Shown: in pieces, positions 33,439 through 42,263 of the stretch
Position numbering within the stretch: position 1 is the stretch's first letter
Layout: each line of letters begins with the position of its first letter
From: Nitrososphaerota archaeon
GTDB lineage: Archaea > Thermoproteota > Nitrososphaeria > Nitrososphaerales > Nitrosopumilaceae
Reading direction: 5' to 3'
DNA length: 56,941 bases
NCBI GenBank assembly: GCA_013287585.1
Contig: JABDDN010000008.1
Coordinates: 1 to 56,941, forward strand
Notes under the pieces: generated by a model
Databases searched by the model: none
The model's input: only the letters and a program-made list of their open reading frames with translations
Told to the model about the DNA's origin: nothing
Program-made: the position numbers and the translations under genes

Positions 33439-34275
33439 TTATTTAAAAAACTCGAAAACAAGTTTTTGAAATTCTGAATCTGACAGCTCTTTTCTTTTTT
33501 GTGCAAGCAAGGCAGCGTCCTCACCTACAGTATATCTTAGATTAGGATTAGGTGTTGTAATTGCGTTTAGTATTACTTCAGCAACCTTGGCAGGTGGGGT
33601 TCCATTCTTTAACATGGAGTTCAGCGAACTTTGTAATTTCTGCATGCCCTTATAATAAGGCGAACTTGGGTTTTGACTTTTTTGAGCTATTATCATGCCA
33701 GTGTCAAAATTGGTCTTAATTGCGCCTGGTTCTATTATAACAACTTTGATTCCAAATGGTTCAAGATCATATGCAATAGATTCACTCAAGCCCTCAACTG
33801 CAAATTTTGTACCAATGTATGGTGATGACAACGGCATTGCCATTTTTCCACCAATAGAACTAATATTTACAATAATGCCACTTTTTTGTTCCCTCATAAT
33901 AGGCAGAACTGCCTGAGTTACTCTTATCAGACCAAAGACGTTTGTTTCATACTGTGCCTTTATCTCACTCATAGAAAGATCTTCAAGAGAACCTGTGAGA
34001 CCATAGCCTGCGTTATTTACTAGTACATCAATTCTTCCTGCATCAGACTTTATAGTTTTGATGGCGTCATTTACAGATTTTTCATCTGTGACATCTAGTT
34101 TTATAATATGTAATGGAATATTTTCTCTTTTTGCTACATCTGAGATAGCTTTTGCTTTTTCTAGATTCCTCATAGTTGCATATGTACGAAAACCATTTCT
34201 TGCAAGTAAAAGTGCTGTCTCATATCCTATTCCACTTGAACTGCCAGTAACAATAGCAACTTTTTGATCTGTCAT
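33439..34275 (-). CDS. short-chain dehydrogenase/reductase
   Basis: 278 residues, classical SDR. Nucleotide motif TGSSSGIG at 10-17, NNAG at 87-90, catalytic S140, Y153 and K157 (SPYIGTKFAVEG). NADP preference is suggested by the basic TMRNLEKA after strand 2. PGAIKTNF closes the active site. Oxidises or reduces a small alcohol or ketone; the substrate is not predictable. Monocistronic. Confidence 0.92.
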   Translation of the reverse strand: MTDQKVAIVTGSSSGIGYETALLLARNGFRTYATMRNLEKAKAISDVAKRENIPLHIIKLDVTDEKSVNDAIKTIKSDAGRIDVLVNNAGYGLTGSLEDLSMSEIKAQYETNVFGLIRVTQAVLPIMREQKSGIIVNISSIGGKMAMPLSSPYIGTKFAVEGLSESIAYDLEPFGIKVVIIEPGAIKTNFDTGMIIAQKSQNPSSPYYKGMQKLQSSLNSMLKNGTPPAKVAEVILNAITTPNPNLRYTVGEDAALLAQKRKELSDSEFQKLVFEFFK

Positions 34276-34400
34276 TTTCGTATGTTCACTTTACATCTAC
34301 ATACTATATAATTATGAAAGGGAGTTTTTGGAAAGTAGATTAACTATTAGTAAGCAGAAATACTAGGGTTGATTTGTAGTCGTACCTTATTGCAACATAG

Positions 34401-34438
34401 ACTCGAGTCCTGTAAGGCTCGCTATAAAACTCCTTTCT
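34401..34438 (+). repeat. dispersed hairpin element copy
   Basis: CTCGAGTCCTGTAAGGCTCGCTATAAAACTCCTTTCTAT: core and right flank nearly identical to 1219-1252. Confidence 0.65.
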
Positions 34439-34462
34439 ATAATTTTTTTTAAAACCAAAAGT

Positions 34463-34933
34463 TTACTTGCACATGTTTTTCATGAATTCTTTGCCAGCTT
34501 TTTCTATTTCTTCTTTTGTCATGTCTTTTTTTCTGGTAGCTATTGTCCACCTGTGACCAAAAGGATCTTCAAGTGCACCTATCCTATCTCCCCAAAATCC
34601 GTCCATCATTTGCATCATTGGCTTTGCCCCTGCAGAAACAGCCTTGTTAAAGATAGAATCGGAATCATTGACATACAGGTATATTGCACCGCTAGGTCCG
34701 CCTATTGATTTTGGGGACAGACATCCCATCTCTGGCATTTCGTCACAGAGCATGATTGGAGAGTCTCCAATTCTTATTTCTGCATGCATTATTGATTTAC
34801 CGTCTGGTCCAGGAAATCTGTAAATTTCTTTTGCGTCAAAAGCTTTTTTGTAAAACTCTATTGCATCAGATGCCCCACTTATGGTCAACGTTGGAGTAAC
34901 AGAATGATATCCATCTGGAATTGGTTTTACCAT
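34463..34933 (-). CDS. VOC-superfamily (PhnB/glyoxalase-like) protein
   Basis: 156 residues. Pattern of two beta-alpha-beta-beta-beta modules: YHSVTPTLTISGASDAIEFYKKAF...IMHAEIRIGDSPIMLCDEM, then SGAIYLYVNDSDSIFNKAVSAGAK...WGDRIGALEDPFGHRWTIATR. The ending GxxxDPFGHxWxIAT is typical of PhnB-like proteins. One of the usual metal ligands (H in RMHxE, here HAEI) is present. Possible lyase or binding protein; substrate unknown. Confidence 0.88.
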   Translation of the reverse strand: MVKPIPDGYHSVTPTLTISGASDAIEFYKKAFDAKEIYRFPGPDGKSIMHAEIRIGDSPIMLCDEMPEMGCLSPKSIGGPSGAIYLYVNDSDSIFNKAVSAGAKPMMQMMDGFWGDRIGALEDPFGHRWTIATRKKDMTKEEIEKAGKEFMKNMCK

Positions 34934-35039
34934 GGAAAGAACCTGTTTGAATGAATTTATATTTTTATCGTAGGTTTGACTCCAGTTTCCTTGTGTAATT
35001 TTTCTTCATTGGTTATGAACAAGTTTATGCAATAAAAGA

Positions 35040-35189
35040 CTAGACAGAAAATCTGCTTGGACATTCTACATGTTCATAATGATGATCTGAAAATTTTTGG
35101 TCAACAATATACATAACAATTTTGAACAAATCTGTATCTGAAATATACTTTTTACATTTTATACAGTGTTTTGATTTTGTTTCTGACAC
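35040..35189 (-). CDS. small CxxC protein, start uncertain
   Basis: A reverse-strand frame ending TAG at 35040. From GTG 35189 it gives 49 residues: SETKSKHCIKCKKYISDTDLF, then KFSDHHYEHVECPSRF (with CIKC, a His cluster and a late Cys). Likely zinc-binding. The open frame continues upstream to 35241 without ATG, directly following the leader peptide frame at 35240-35338 in another frame, so a frameshifted longer gene is possible. Confidence 0.45.
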   Translation of the reverse strand: MSETKSKHCIKCKKYISDTDLFKIVMYIVDQKFSDHHYEHVECPSRFSV

Positions 35190-35239
35190 TAGTCTTGATA
35201 ACTGATTATTGGATTTGTAAGGGTGGACGTCTTTTGAAT

Positions 35240-35338
35240 TTACTTACTGTTTGTCCTCATGGTTTGATTAATGGAAAAATGAATCAAGATGAGAAATGAT
35301 ACAATTCCAGCAATTATTGAAAGATGTAGAGTTTTCAT
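35240..35338 (-). CDS. orphan leader peptide of the MKTLHLSII family
   Basis: 32 codons: MKTLHLSIIAGIVSFLILIHF followed by SINQTMRTNSK and a stop. The first 30 nt are nearly identical to the starts of the genes at 50042, 50444 and 50927. Either a tiny membrane peptide or the 5' end of a gene broken before 35240. Confidence 0.4.
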   Translation of the reverse strand: MKTLHLSIIAGIVSFLILIHFSINQTMRTNSK

Positions 35339-35474
35339 TTTGTTCTAGTGCTGATTACCTTGATTAAAAAATCGGTGAGGTTTTCTCTGTAGATTTCTTC
35401 TGGTTTGTAATTACTCTATCATTTAACGAAATTACTATACCCTTAAGTTAACCTCAATTAAAAAATACCATGTC

Positions 35475-35891
35475 TTGACAGATGCAGAAATACGTCAGAG
35501 CAAATTCCATGACATGTCTCATTTTGGACTAAGATTGACAATAGGTGTGATCTTTATTGCAGCTGGCTATGCCAAGTTTGATCCGAGTTTTGCTACTTAT
35601 CTACCACAGTTTGGCCTTCCGGTACAGTTACAGTATCTTTTCGCACTAGACGAATTTATTCCTGGCATTTTGATAATAGTTGGTGTATTGACAAGAATTT
35701 CCGCATCGGTTTTGTCACTTGTGATGCTTGGCGTAATATTTTACATCTATAAAGCATCGCAATTCATAGGTCCAAACGGTGCTGAGCTTCCAGTAATACT
35801 TCTTGCAGGTTCACTAGTCATAATAACAATTGGTCCGGGAAGAATCTCTATATCACATCTAGTTAAAAAAATTCCGCGATTTCTTCAGTGA
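35475..35891 (+). CDS. DoxX-family membrane protein
   Basis: 138 residues from TTG 35475; ATG at 35514 (MSHFGLRLTIG) is an alternative. Four membrane helices; characteristic DoxX segments GLRLTIGVIFIAAGYAKFDP, LQYLFALDEFIPGILIIVGVLTR and LPVILLAGSLVI. DoxX proteins range from thiosulfate:quinone oxidoreductase subunits to redox-linked membrane proteins; this stand-alone copy cannot be assigned further. Confidence 0.8.
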   Translation: MTDAEIRQSKFHDMSHFGLRLTIGVIFIAAGYAKFDPSFATYLPQFGLPVQLQYLFALDEFIPGILIIVGVLTRISASVLSLVMLGVIFYIYKASQFIGPNGAELPVILLAGSLVIITIGPGRISISHLVKKIPRFLQ

Positions 35892-35993
35892 CTCATCTGT
35901 GAGTTGGTATTTTGATTATAGTTCAAAACTATGTTTAAGCATGATAATAACATCATAAATCTATATTTAATAAAAATGATTTTAGAAAATTAC

Positions 35994-36986
35994 TTAATTT
36001 TTTATTACAGCTCGAAACCTAACCTGACCTGCAGCTACTCTGTCATATGCTTGTCCAATATCGTCCAAGCTATAGGTTTCTGTAATTACCTTGACTTTGC
36101 CTTTAGAAACGTAATCTAGTGCCTCGTAAAGATACTCTCGGCTGTTTTGTGTGGAACCTATTATTCTTGCACGATTAAATAATATATCAGTTGAGACATG
36201 AATAGGCTCTTCGTTTGAAACTCCCATTACCATCATTCTACCATCAGGTCGTATCCCCTTTAGAGCATCAGTCATTGATCTAGTAGAGTTTCCTGTAGCA
36301 AGTATCACATCAGCACCTCCTGCCTTCATTAATTCTTCACCATTTGCAACAACTTTGTCTGCCCCTAGCTTGTAGGATAGCTCTTCTTTGTCTTTGGAAT
36401 GAGTCACAGCTATTGTTTCAAATCCGCAAGCCTTTGAATACTGGATTCCAAGATGACCCAATCCCCCTATGCCAACTATTGCAATTTTCTCATGCGGTTT
36501 TGGATCTGCAAATCTTAAACCGCTGTATACGGTATAACCAGCACAAAAGACTGGTGCTGCTTGTTCGTATGTTATCTCTTTTGGAAGAAGCATTGTAGAA
36601 TCAGCATAAGCTAACATGTATTCAGCATGGCTGCCCTGGGTTCCAATTCCAGTTCCTATTTGTTGCTGACAAAATAACTGCTTGCCGCGCTCACACCATT
36701 CACATCTTCCACAAGTTGCTTGTACCCATGGAACACCAACTCTGTCACCAACTCTGCGTGTAGTTACACCAACTCCAAGCTCAACAATTTCACCAACAGG
36801 CTCATGCCCTATGGTTCTTGGAAATTCAATTGGAAATGGTAGTTCTCCTTTTGTTATGTGTACATCGGTATAGCAGAGGCCACTAGCATGAATTTTTATC
36901 AAAACTTGATTTGCACTTGGTTTTGGAGTAGGAACTTCTTTTACCTCCCATTTTCCATTAATTTTAGGAACAACAGCTGCACGCAT
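35994..36986 (-). CDS. zinc-dependent alcohol dehydrogenase (MDR)
   Basis: 330 residues. Catalytic zinc ligands C38 (SGLCYTD) and H61-E62 (IGHEP), third ligand Cys in PVFCAGYTVY. The structural zinc site is C92, C95, C98 and C106 (TCGRCEWCERGKQLFC). Rossmann motif VGIGGLGHLGIQ. Oxidises primary alcohols or reduces aldehydes with NAD(P). A degraded copy of its 3' end lies at 38296-38352, showing that the gene was once duplicated. Confidence 0.93.
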   Translation of the reverse strand: MRAAVVPKINGKWEVKEVPTPKPSANQVLIKIHASGLCYTDVHITKGELPFPIEFPRTIGHEPVGEIVELGVGVTTRRVGDRVGVPWVQATCGRCEWCERGKQLFCQQQIGTGIGTQGSHAEYMLAYADSTMLLPKEITYEQAAPVFCAGYTVYSGLRFADPKPHEKIAIVGIGGLGHLGIQYSKACGFETIAVTHSKDKEELSYKLGADKVVANGEELMKAGGADVILATGNSTRSMTDALKGIRPDGRMMVMGVSNEEPIHVSTDILFNRARIIGSTQNSREYLYEALDYVSKGKVKVITETYSLDDIGQAYDRVAAGQVRFRAVIKN

Positions 36987-37140
36987 TTTACAAGATATCC
37001 TCGAAATTCATTATACTCAATACGGTTGCCAACTATAAAAATAAGAAAGTGATGAACTAGTTATCTGCTATCATATAGTAAACCATGCAATATGCTATTT
37101 TTTTATTTAATTTTTCAAAGTTTTATACTTGCAATCATGA

Positions 37141-38103
37141 TTACCCAGAAGATTTTACATAAAGATCAGTATCATTTTCTTCTAGTGTTATGGCAATCTC
37201 TAGTCGTCTTGCATTTCTATTAACTGTAAGAGATATAGTATCACCTACATGTTTTTTTCTAACATATGTGGCAATTTGTGATGGCTCTTCAATTCTTTTT
37301 TTGTCAATATTTTCTATAATGTCTCCTCGCCTTAATCCAGAATTATCAGCAGGACTATAGGGTTCAACTTGAACCACTAGTGCACCATCACTCATAGGCA
37401 ATCCATAGTATTGCCTCAATTGTGGCGTTACCCCAATGGAATGAATTCCAATCCATGGCCTGCTTACTCGTCCCTTTTCAATTAGATCTTTTAGTATGGA
37501 TTTAGCTGTGTTGATAGGTACTGCAAATCCTATACCTTGAGCATAGGGCATCTTGGCAGTGTTAATGGCAACGACCGCACCTGTAGTGTTTACTAGAGGA
37601 CCTCCGGAATTTCCTGGATTTATAGCTGCATCTGTTTGAATTAACTCTAGCACACCAGTTTGTGTTTGAATGCTTCTATTCAACGAACTTACTATACCAG
37701 AAGTTACTGTAGGACCTCCAGTCAAACCAAATGGATTTCCTACCGCAATTACTATCTGTCCCATCTTTAGTTTGTCAGAATCACCTAGAGCAGCTAAAGG
37801 TATGTCTTCTTTTGGTTCAATCTTGACAACAGCTAAATCAGTTGCTTCGTCAGCTCCAACAACTTTTCCATTAAATATTCTTCCATCGCTTAAAGTAATT
37901 CTCAACCTTTCAGATTCTTCAATTACATGATTGTTTGTAAGTATGTATCCTCGTTTATCAATTATTACACCAGAACCTACTCCCTCAACAGGAAATACTC
38001 TGAAGATCTGATCCTGAATCATCCTAACACTTGCAATGTTTACTACACTTTTGCTGATTTTTTCTACAGCATTAATTAGAATCTCATCTGAAACAGGAAT
38101 CAC
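37141..38103 (-). CDS. HtrA/DegP-type serine protease with PDZ domain, no signal peptide
   Basis: 320 residues. Trypsin-like catalytic triad H59 (LTNNHVIE), D89 (ATDLAVVKI), S166 (NPGNSGGPL). One PDZ domain at about 225-310 (GALVVQVEPYSPADNSGLRRGDIIENID). Unlike most HtrA proteins it has no signal peptide or membrane helix at the chosen ATG, so as read it is cytosolic. Role: degradation or handling of misfolded proteins. Length is short but complete for a single-PDZ HtrA. Confidence 0.92.
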   Translation of the reverse strand: MIPVSDEILINAVEKISKSVVNIASVRMIQDQIFRVFPVEGVGSGVIIDKRGYILTNNHVIEESERLRITLSDGRIFNGKVVGADEATDLAVVKIEPKEDIPLAALGDSDKLKMGQIVIAVGNPFGLTGGPTVTSGIVSSLNRSIQTQTGVLELIQTDAAINPGNSGGPLVNTTGAVVAINTAKMPYAQGIGFAVPINTAKSILKDLIEKGRVSRPWIGIHSIGVTPQLRQYYGLPMSDGALVVQVEPYSPADNSGLRRGDIIENIDKKRIEEPSQIATYVRKKHVGDTISLTVNRNARRLEIAITLEENDTDLYVKSSG

Positions 38104-38295
38104 CTAAGTCTTCTCCATTTCATCTGCCATACTTTGAGTTGATACTATAATTCCAATTTTTTTTCTTTTTTGCATGCATTATGTAAAACCAATCTAAGAT
38201 AAGTTGATTAACTATCAAAATACTTGGTCACATTTTAGATCTATTTATTGTGATAAGAAAGTTTATTCTAGTTTTTTAAATTATAAAAAAAATCC

Positions 38296-38352
38296 TAATT
38301 TTTTATTACAGCTCTGAATCTAACTTATACTTGCAAGTCTATCATAGCCCTT
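38296..38352 (-). pseudogene. relic of the 3' end of an alcohol dehydrogenase gene
   Basis: AATTTTTTATTACAGCTC.GAA.CTAAC lines up with the end of the ADH gene (35994-36050). The reverse strand reads YDRLAS, then after a frameshift a VRFRAVIKN-like end, as in YDRVAAGQVRFRAVIKN. A dead fragment. Confidence 0.55.
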
Positions 38353-38363
38353 GTCATGGCAAG

Positions 38364-38475
38364 CTAGATGCGAACAAAAGACAATAGATCGGAGTTGACT
38401 TGGTCCTTGTGGGTTGAGCACATTCCATGCGGCGCCCCTTTGTAGACTAGACACGCGTTCTTGATAATCTTTGAA
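38364..38475 (-). pseudogene. relic of an alpha/beta hydrolase (chloroperoxidase-like) C-terminus
   Basis: The reverse strand ends in YKGAPHGMCSTHKDQVN, then SDLLSFVRI and TAG. This is the characteristic C-terminal block of non-haem chloroperoxidase/esterases (catalytic His in APHG). Nothing upstream encodes the rest, so it is a 3' fragment. Confidence 0.6.
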
Positions 38476-38548
38476 GAAAGGATTGAAGATATTAGATTAA
38501 CAAAGTATCAGTTACTTTCAGTTTCGTTACTTTTCATTTTATATACTA

Positions 38549-38576
38549 TACTTTGTATAGTAACTATAAGAAAGTA
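38549..38576. promoter_or_regulatory. palindromic operator, copy 1 (predicted HxlR-family site)
   Basis: TACTTTGTATAG-TAA-CTATAAGAAAGTA, an imperfect palindrome just before ATG 38579, with TTTATATA (38539-38545) as TATA box. About 48 of 56 bases of this promoter match 53585-53639, which precedes the HxlR-adjacent gene at 53637. Confidence 0.65.
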
Positions 38577-38578
38577 AT

Positions 38579-38665
38579 ATGATGTCACAAAAACAACACA
38601 AACACAAGTGGGCAGTTGTATCGCATCACTGGCAATGCGGGATCTGTGGGAGAACGTATGGCTAA
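38579..38665 (+). CDS. 28-residue CxxC peptide
   Basis: ATG at 38579 directly after the shared operator. The product is MMSQKQHKHKWAVVSHHW followed by QCGICGRTYG: a His-rich segment and a CGIC knuckle, half a zinc ribbon. Its end overlaps the start of the next gene by 8 nt in another frame, so translation is probably coupled. Confidence 0.5.
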   Translation: MMSQKQHKHKWAVVSHHWQCGICGRTYG

Positions 38666-38888
38666 AATAGTAACCTATGGAATACTGTTGCTGCCAATAG
38701 CAATATTTGCAATAGGATTAAGCTCAACCTTTTCAGGTGCTGCTTTTGCCGATGACCAAGAAGGTCAATACTCCCATACACATGCAACAGCAACGTGGAA
38801 TCCTGGCTTTGTATGCGGAGACCACAAGTGTGCTGCTGGAGAAATACCTCAACCTCCTAAAGCCGTAGAACCTGTTAGGGCACATTGA
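38658..38888 (+). CDS. small exported Cys protein
   Basis: 76 residues from ATG 38658; the longer TTG form from 38616 would bury the signal peptide. Signal segment KIVTYGILLLPIAIFAIG...AAFADDQ. Mature peptide: QYSHTHATATWNPGFVCGDHKCAAGEIPQPPK, with a CGDHKC pair and histidines that could bind metal or form a disulfide. Expressed from the promoter with the HxlR-type operator. Confidence 0.7.
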   Translation: MAKIVTYGILLLPIAIFAIGLSSTFSGAAFADDQEGQYSHTHATATWNPGFVCGDHKCAAGEIPQPPKAVEPVRAH

Positions 38889-39000
38889 TGGCACAAATTT
38901 CTCCCTTGGGTTGTATACAACCCTTTCCAGATTTTTTATTTTCAATTTAGTTATCTTTTCATTCCCACTTTACACAGACCAATTCATTTTTTAGGTTACG

Positions 39001-41346
39001 CTAGTCGTCTCCGTGTTTATCATTGGAATGATCTTGCTTCTGTTTGGAATTGTCATTTTTTCCTTGGTTACCATTTCCATTATCAGAGTTCTTTTCACCA
39101 TTATGATTACCATTGTTATTATCATTATCAGAGTTCTTTTCACCATTATGATTACCATTGTTATTATCATCAGCGTTCTTTTCATCATGATTATCATCAT
39201 TATTACCACCTACACTTCCTGGAGCTGAACCTGAACCTCCAATGGTTATGATAGTGGAAATTGGAACAGAGTTTGAGGTACTAGGATTAAAGTTGATGTC
39301 ACCAGAATATGATGCAGTTAAAGAATAGGTTCCCACAGGTATAGAAGACGTGGTAAAGATTGCCTGACCACCTGACAATGCTACTGGAGAACCAAAGTTG
39401 GTTCCACTAAGTAATAATTGTACAGTGCCAGTTGCTGTACTTGGTGAGACTGTAGCTGTAAATGTGACAGAGTGGCCAAATATGGTAGAAGTTGTATTTG
39501 AGCTCAATGAAATTGTACTGCTGGTGATGGTAACCTGGTTTACAGTCTGTGTTAACGTGCTGGTACTTGGAGCATCATTCGTGTTACCAAGATATCTTGC
39601 TACGATATTATGTGATCCTATTGATAATGATGTGGCAAATGTTGCTTGTCCAGATGATATTGTACTTGTACCAAGTATGGTAGATGGATTTGTACTGGAG
39701 TCATTGAACTGTACTGTTCCAGTTGCTGTACTTGGTGAGACTGTAGCTGTAAATGTGACAGAGTTGCCTGTGGTTGATGGATTTTTTGATGACACCAGTG
39801 TTGTTGTGGTAGTAGCTAGGCTGATCTGGTTTACCGTTTGTACTAGTACAGACGAAGTGCTTGCCGCATCATTTGTGTCACCTAAATATGCAGCAGTTAT
39901 GGTGTGAGATCCTATCGATAATGATGATGAGCTGATAGAAGCAGTGCCTCCAGATAATGTAACTGGAGAGCCAGTGTTTACTCCATCAATTGCAAACTGT
40001 ACTGTGCCAGTTGCAGTGTTTGGTGTAATAGTTGCAGTAAATGAAACTGATTGTCCAAATGTTGATGGGTTAGCTGATGATAATACAGTCGTTGTAGTGG
40101 TAGCTAGGCTGATCTGATTTACAACCTGTGTCAATGTACTCATACTTGGAGCATCATTTGTGTCACCAAGATATTTTGCTATGATATTATGTGATCCTAT
40201 TGATAATGATGAGGTGGTAAATGTTGCCTGACCACCAGATATTGTACCTGTTCCAAGTATTGTACTGGAATCATTGAACTGTACTGTTCCGGTTGCTGTA
40301 CTTGGTGAGACTGTAGCTGTAAATGTGACAGAATGGCTGATAATTGATGGATTTTGTGATGATGTCAGTATTGTTGTAGTGGTAGATGTGTTGATCTGGT
40401 TTACAGTCTGTGTGAATGTGCTTGTACTTGAAGCATCGTTTGTGTCGCCAAGATATTTTGCTACAATGTTATGTGATCCTATGGATAATGATTGTATGGT
40501 AAATGTGGCCTGACCAGATGATATTGTACTTGTACCAAGTATAGTATTGGCTCCAGAGTCATCAAACTCTACTATTCCAGTTGCAGTATTTGGTGATACT
40601 GTAGCTGTAAATGTTATAGAATGACTGATGATTGACGGATTCTGTGATGATGCTAGTGTTGTTGTGGTAGTAGCTAGGCTGATCTGGTTTACAGTCTGTG
40701 TCAACGTGCTGGTACTTGGAGCATCATTTGTGTCACCAAGATATTTTGCTATGATATTATGTGAACCGAGGGATAGTGATTGTGTGGTAAATGTTGCTTG
40801 TCCAGATGATATTGCACCTGTTCCAAGTATTGTACTGGAATCATTGAACTGTACTATTCCAGTTGCAGTATTTGGTGAGACTGTAGCTGTAAATGTGACA
40901 GAGTGACTAATTATGGATGGATTCTGTGATGATGCCAAAGTTGTTGTAGTGATGATGATCTGGTTTACAACCTGTGTCAATGGAGCACTCGTACTTGCCG
41001 CATCGTTTGTGTCACCAAGATATTTTGCTATGATATTATGTGAACCTACAGATAATGATGATGTGGTAAATGTTGCCTGACCACCAGATATTGTACCTGT
41101 TCCAAGTATTGTACTGGAATCATTGAACTGTACTGTTCCGGTTGCTGTACTTGGTGAGACTGTAGCTGTAAATGTGATAGAGTGACCAAACATAGTAGAA
41201 ACTGCATTTGAACTCAGAACCGTAGAAGTAGAGACTGGATTTGCGATCTGTCCCCCAGTAGCAAAAGCCGAGTAAACTCCGATCGGAACTGCTAGTGATC
41301 CTGCTAAAAGAAGCCAAGCAAGTGAGATTCCTAGTAACTTCTTCAT
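39001..41346 (-). CDS. Ig-like (Big_3) repeat surface protein with Asn/Asp/His-rich tail
   Basis: The frame reaches 41433, but ATG 41346 gives MKKLLGISLAWLLLAGSLAVP, a good signal peptide (781 residues). Seven tandem Ig-like domains of about 90 residues follow, with motifs SITFTATVSPSTATGTVQF, ILGTGTISGGQATFT and SIGSHNIIAKYLGDTNDA, ending TQTVNQ. Similarity between units is high at DNA level. The C-terminal 70 residues are Asn, Asp, Lys, His and Gly (NNNGNHNGEKNSDND repeats), with no CTERM tag. The tail could bind metal or cell-wall polymer. Predicted secreted adhesin-like protein. Confidence 0.85.
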   Translation of the reverse strand: MKKLLGISLAWLLLAGSLAVPIGVYSAFATGGQIANPVSTSTVLSSNAVSTMFGHSITFTATVSPSTATGTVQFNDSSTILGTGTISGGQATFTTSSLSVGSHNIIAKYLGDTNDAASTSAPLTQVVNQIIITTTTLASSQNPSIISHSVTFTATVSPNTATGIVQFNDSSTILGTGAISSGQATFTTQSLSLGSHNIIAKYLGDTNDAPSTSTLTQTVNQISLATTTTTLASSQNPSIISHSITFTATVSPNTATGIVEFDDSGANTILGTSTISSGQATFTIQSLSIGSHNIVAKYLGDTNDASSTSTFTQTVNQINTSTTTTILTSSQNPSIISHSVTFTATVSPSTATGTVQFNDSSTILGTGTISGGQATFTTSSLSIGSHNIIAKYLGDTNDAPSMSTLTQVVNQISLATTTTTVLSSANPSTFGQSVSFTATITPNTATGTVQFAIDGVNTGSPVTLSGGTASISSSSLSIGSHTITAAYLGDTNDAASTSSVLVQTVNQISLATTTTTLVSSKNPSTTGNSVTFTATVSPSTATGTVQFNDSSTNPSTILGTSTISSGQATFATSLSIGSHNIVARYLGNTNDAPSTSTLTQTVNQVTITSSTISLSSNTTSTIFGHSVTFTATVSPSTATGTVQLLLSGTNFGSPVALSGGQAIFTTSSIPVGTYSLTASYSGDINFNPSTSNSVPISTIITIGGSGSAPGSVGGNNDDNHDEKNADDNNNGNHNGEKNSDNDNNNGNHNGEKNSDNGNGNQGKNDNSKQKQDHSNDKHGDD

Positions 41347-41540
41347 TACCAACTCAGATGAATTATTACTTATAATGCTCGGGCAGAATTTATCAGTAAG
41401 AATACCACGTAAGGTTAAAGTACCAAGAATCATCAGTGCTAGTCTTTTTACATAATGCTAGTTGCTTGCTTAATACCAGTTGTAGCTATGAAACTCCTTA
41501 CCACATTTTTTTGATTTTATCAGATAATTAGAATATAATG

Positions 41541-42023
41541 TCAATAGTTATAGACTAGGTTAATTTTGGAAAATACTTTTTTACTTGGAATTGAAGAGTG
41601 GCTGTTATCATATATCAGATACAATGTTTTGTCTGAAGGAACCCTGACATCTATAGCACCTGTCGTTTGTTGACCGCTGTCGTAATATGCGTTAAATTGA
41701 TGGCTACTTTTCCAGTTGACCAAGTTCTCTTCATCTAAAAGGTAGATTCGTATGTTGCTGCCATTTCCCTGCAAAGCAAAATCTCCGTTAACATGGGCAT
41801 TTGATGATCCATTTGGTGCAGCAAAGTGATAGAAGGTATAGCTATGCGGATCAACTTGCATAGTTCCATTTGAAATGCCAAGTAAGTAGTTGACGTTTGT
41901 TTGTGCAATATTTGATGCAGACTTTCCTCCTCCGACTTGGTTAGTGTGAAGCAAGCTAGCCACTATTAGAAAAACTCCTACAGCTATTGCAGCTGAGACA
42001 AACACTATGATGTATTTCTTCAA
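41541..42023 (-). CDS. membrane-anchored small beta-rich exoprotein
   Basis: 160 residues. An N-terminal helix 5-26 (IVFVSAAIAVGVFLIVASLL) acts as anchor. The rest is beta-rich (YTFYHFAAPNGSSNAHVNGDFALQGNGSNIRIYLLDEENL...SDKTLYLIYDNSHSSIPSKKVFSKINLVY). The closing pattern LYLIYDNSHS...K.V...I.L.Y recurs in GOLD-like or emp24-like single domains of prokaryotic exoproteins. Function unknown. Confidence 0.7.
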   Translation of the reverse strand: MKKYIIVFVSAAIAVGVFLIVASLLHTNQVGGGKSASNIAQTNVNYLLGISNGTMQVDPHSYTFYHFAAPNGSSNAHVNGDFALQGNGSNIRIYLLDEENLVNWKSSHQFNAYYDSGQQTTGAIDVRVPSDKTLYLIYDNSHSSIPSKKVFSKINLVYNY

Positions 42024-42185
42024 TCTTTCAGATCCTGTGAAAGTCTAGATATGATACTGTGCTGCACATCTCGTACTTTGGCAATATAGCGGTTAAGATT
42101 AAAGCTTGAAATGCAATGTCCTTTTGGTCAAAAAATTTTTGATGTTTTACAATTTCAGTTTTATATTGCCAAACTTTCCAAATCC

Positions 42186-42252
42186 GAATCCTCACAGGTC
42201 CAAACCCACTGAAGGTTTGAATCCTGTAGGACTCACTACAAAATTTCTTCCC
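42186..42252 (+). repeat. dispersed hairpin element, near full-length core
   Basis: CTCACAGGTCCAAACCCACTGAAGGTTTGAATCCTGTAGGACTCACTACAAAATTTCTTCCC. Both left and right blocks are present: CACAGG pairs with CCTGTA, and GAATCC with GGACTC. Confidence 0.7.
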
Positions 42253-42263
42253 AGTTTTTTATT

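Noticed and set aside
39013-39228. Forward Ile/Met-rich frame, and its reverse partner 38991-39209
   Set aside because: Shadows of the Asn/Asp/His-rich tail repeats of the Ig-repeat protein.
41347-41433. Upstream start of the Ig-repeat gene
   Set aside because: It would bury the signal peptide that begins at ATG 41346. The same reasoning moves the start of the 9577 gene from 11631 to 11583.
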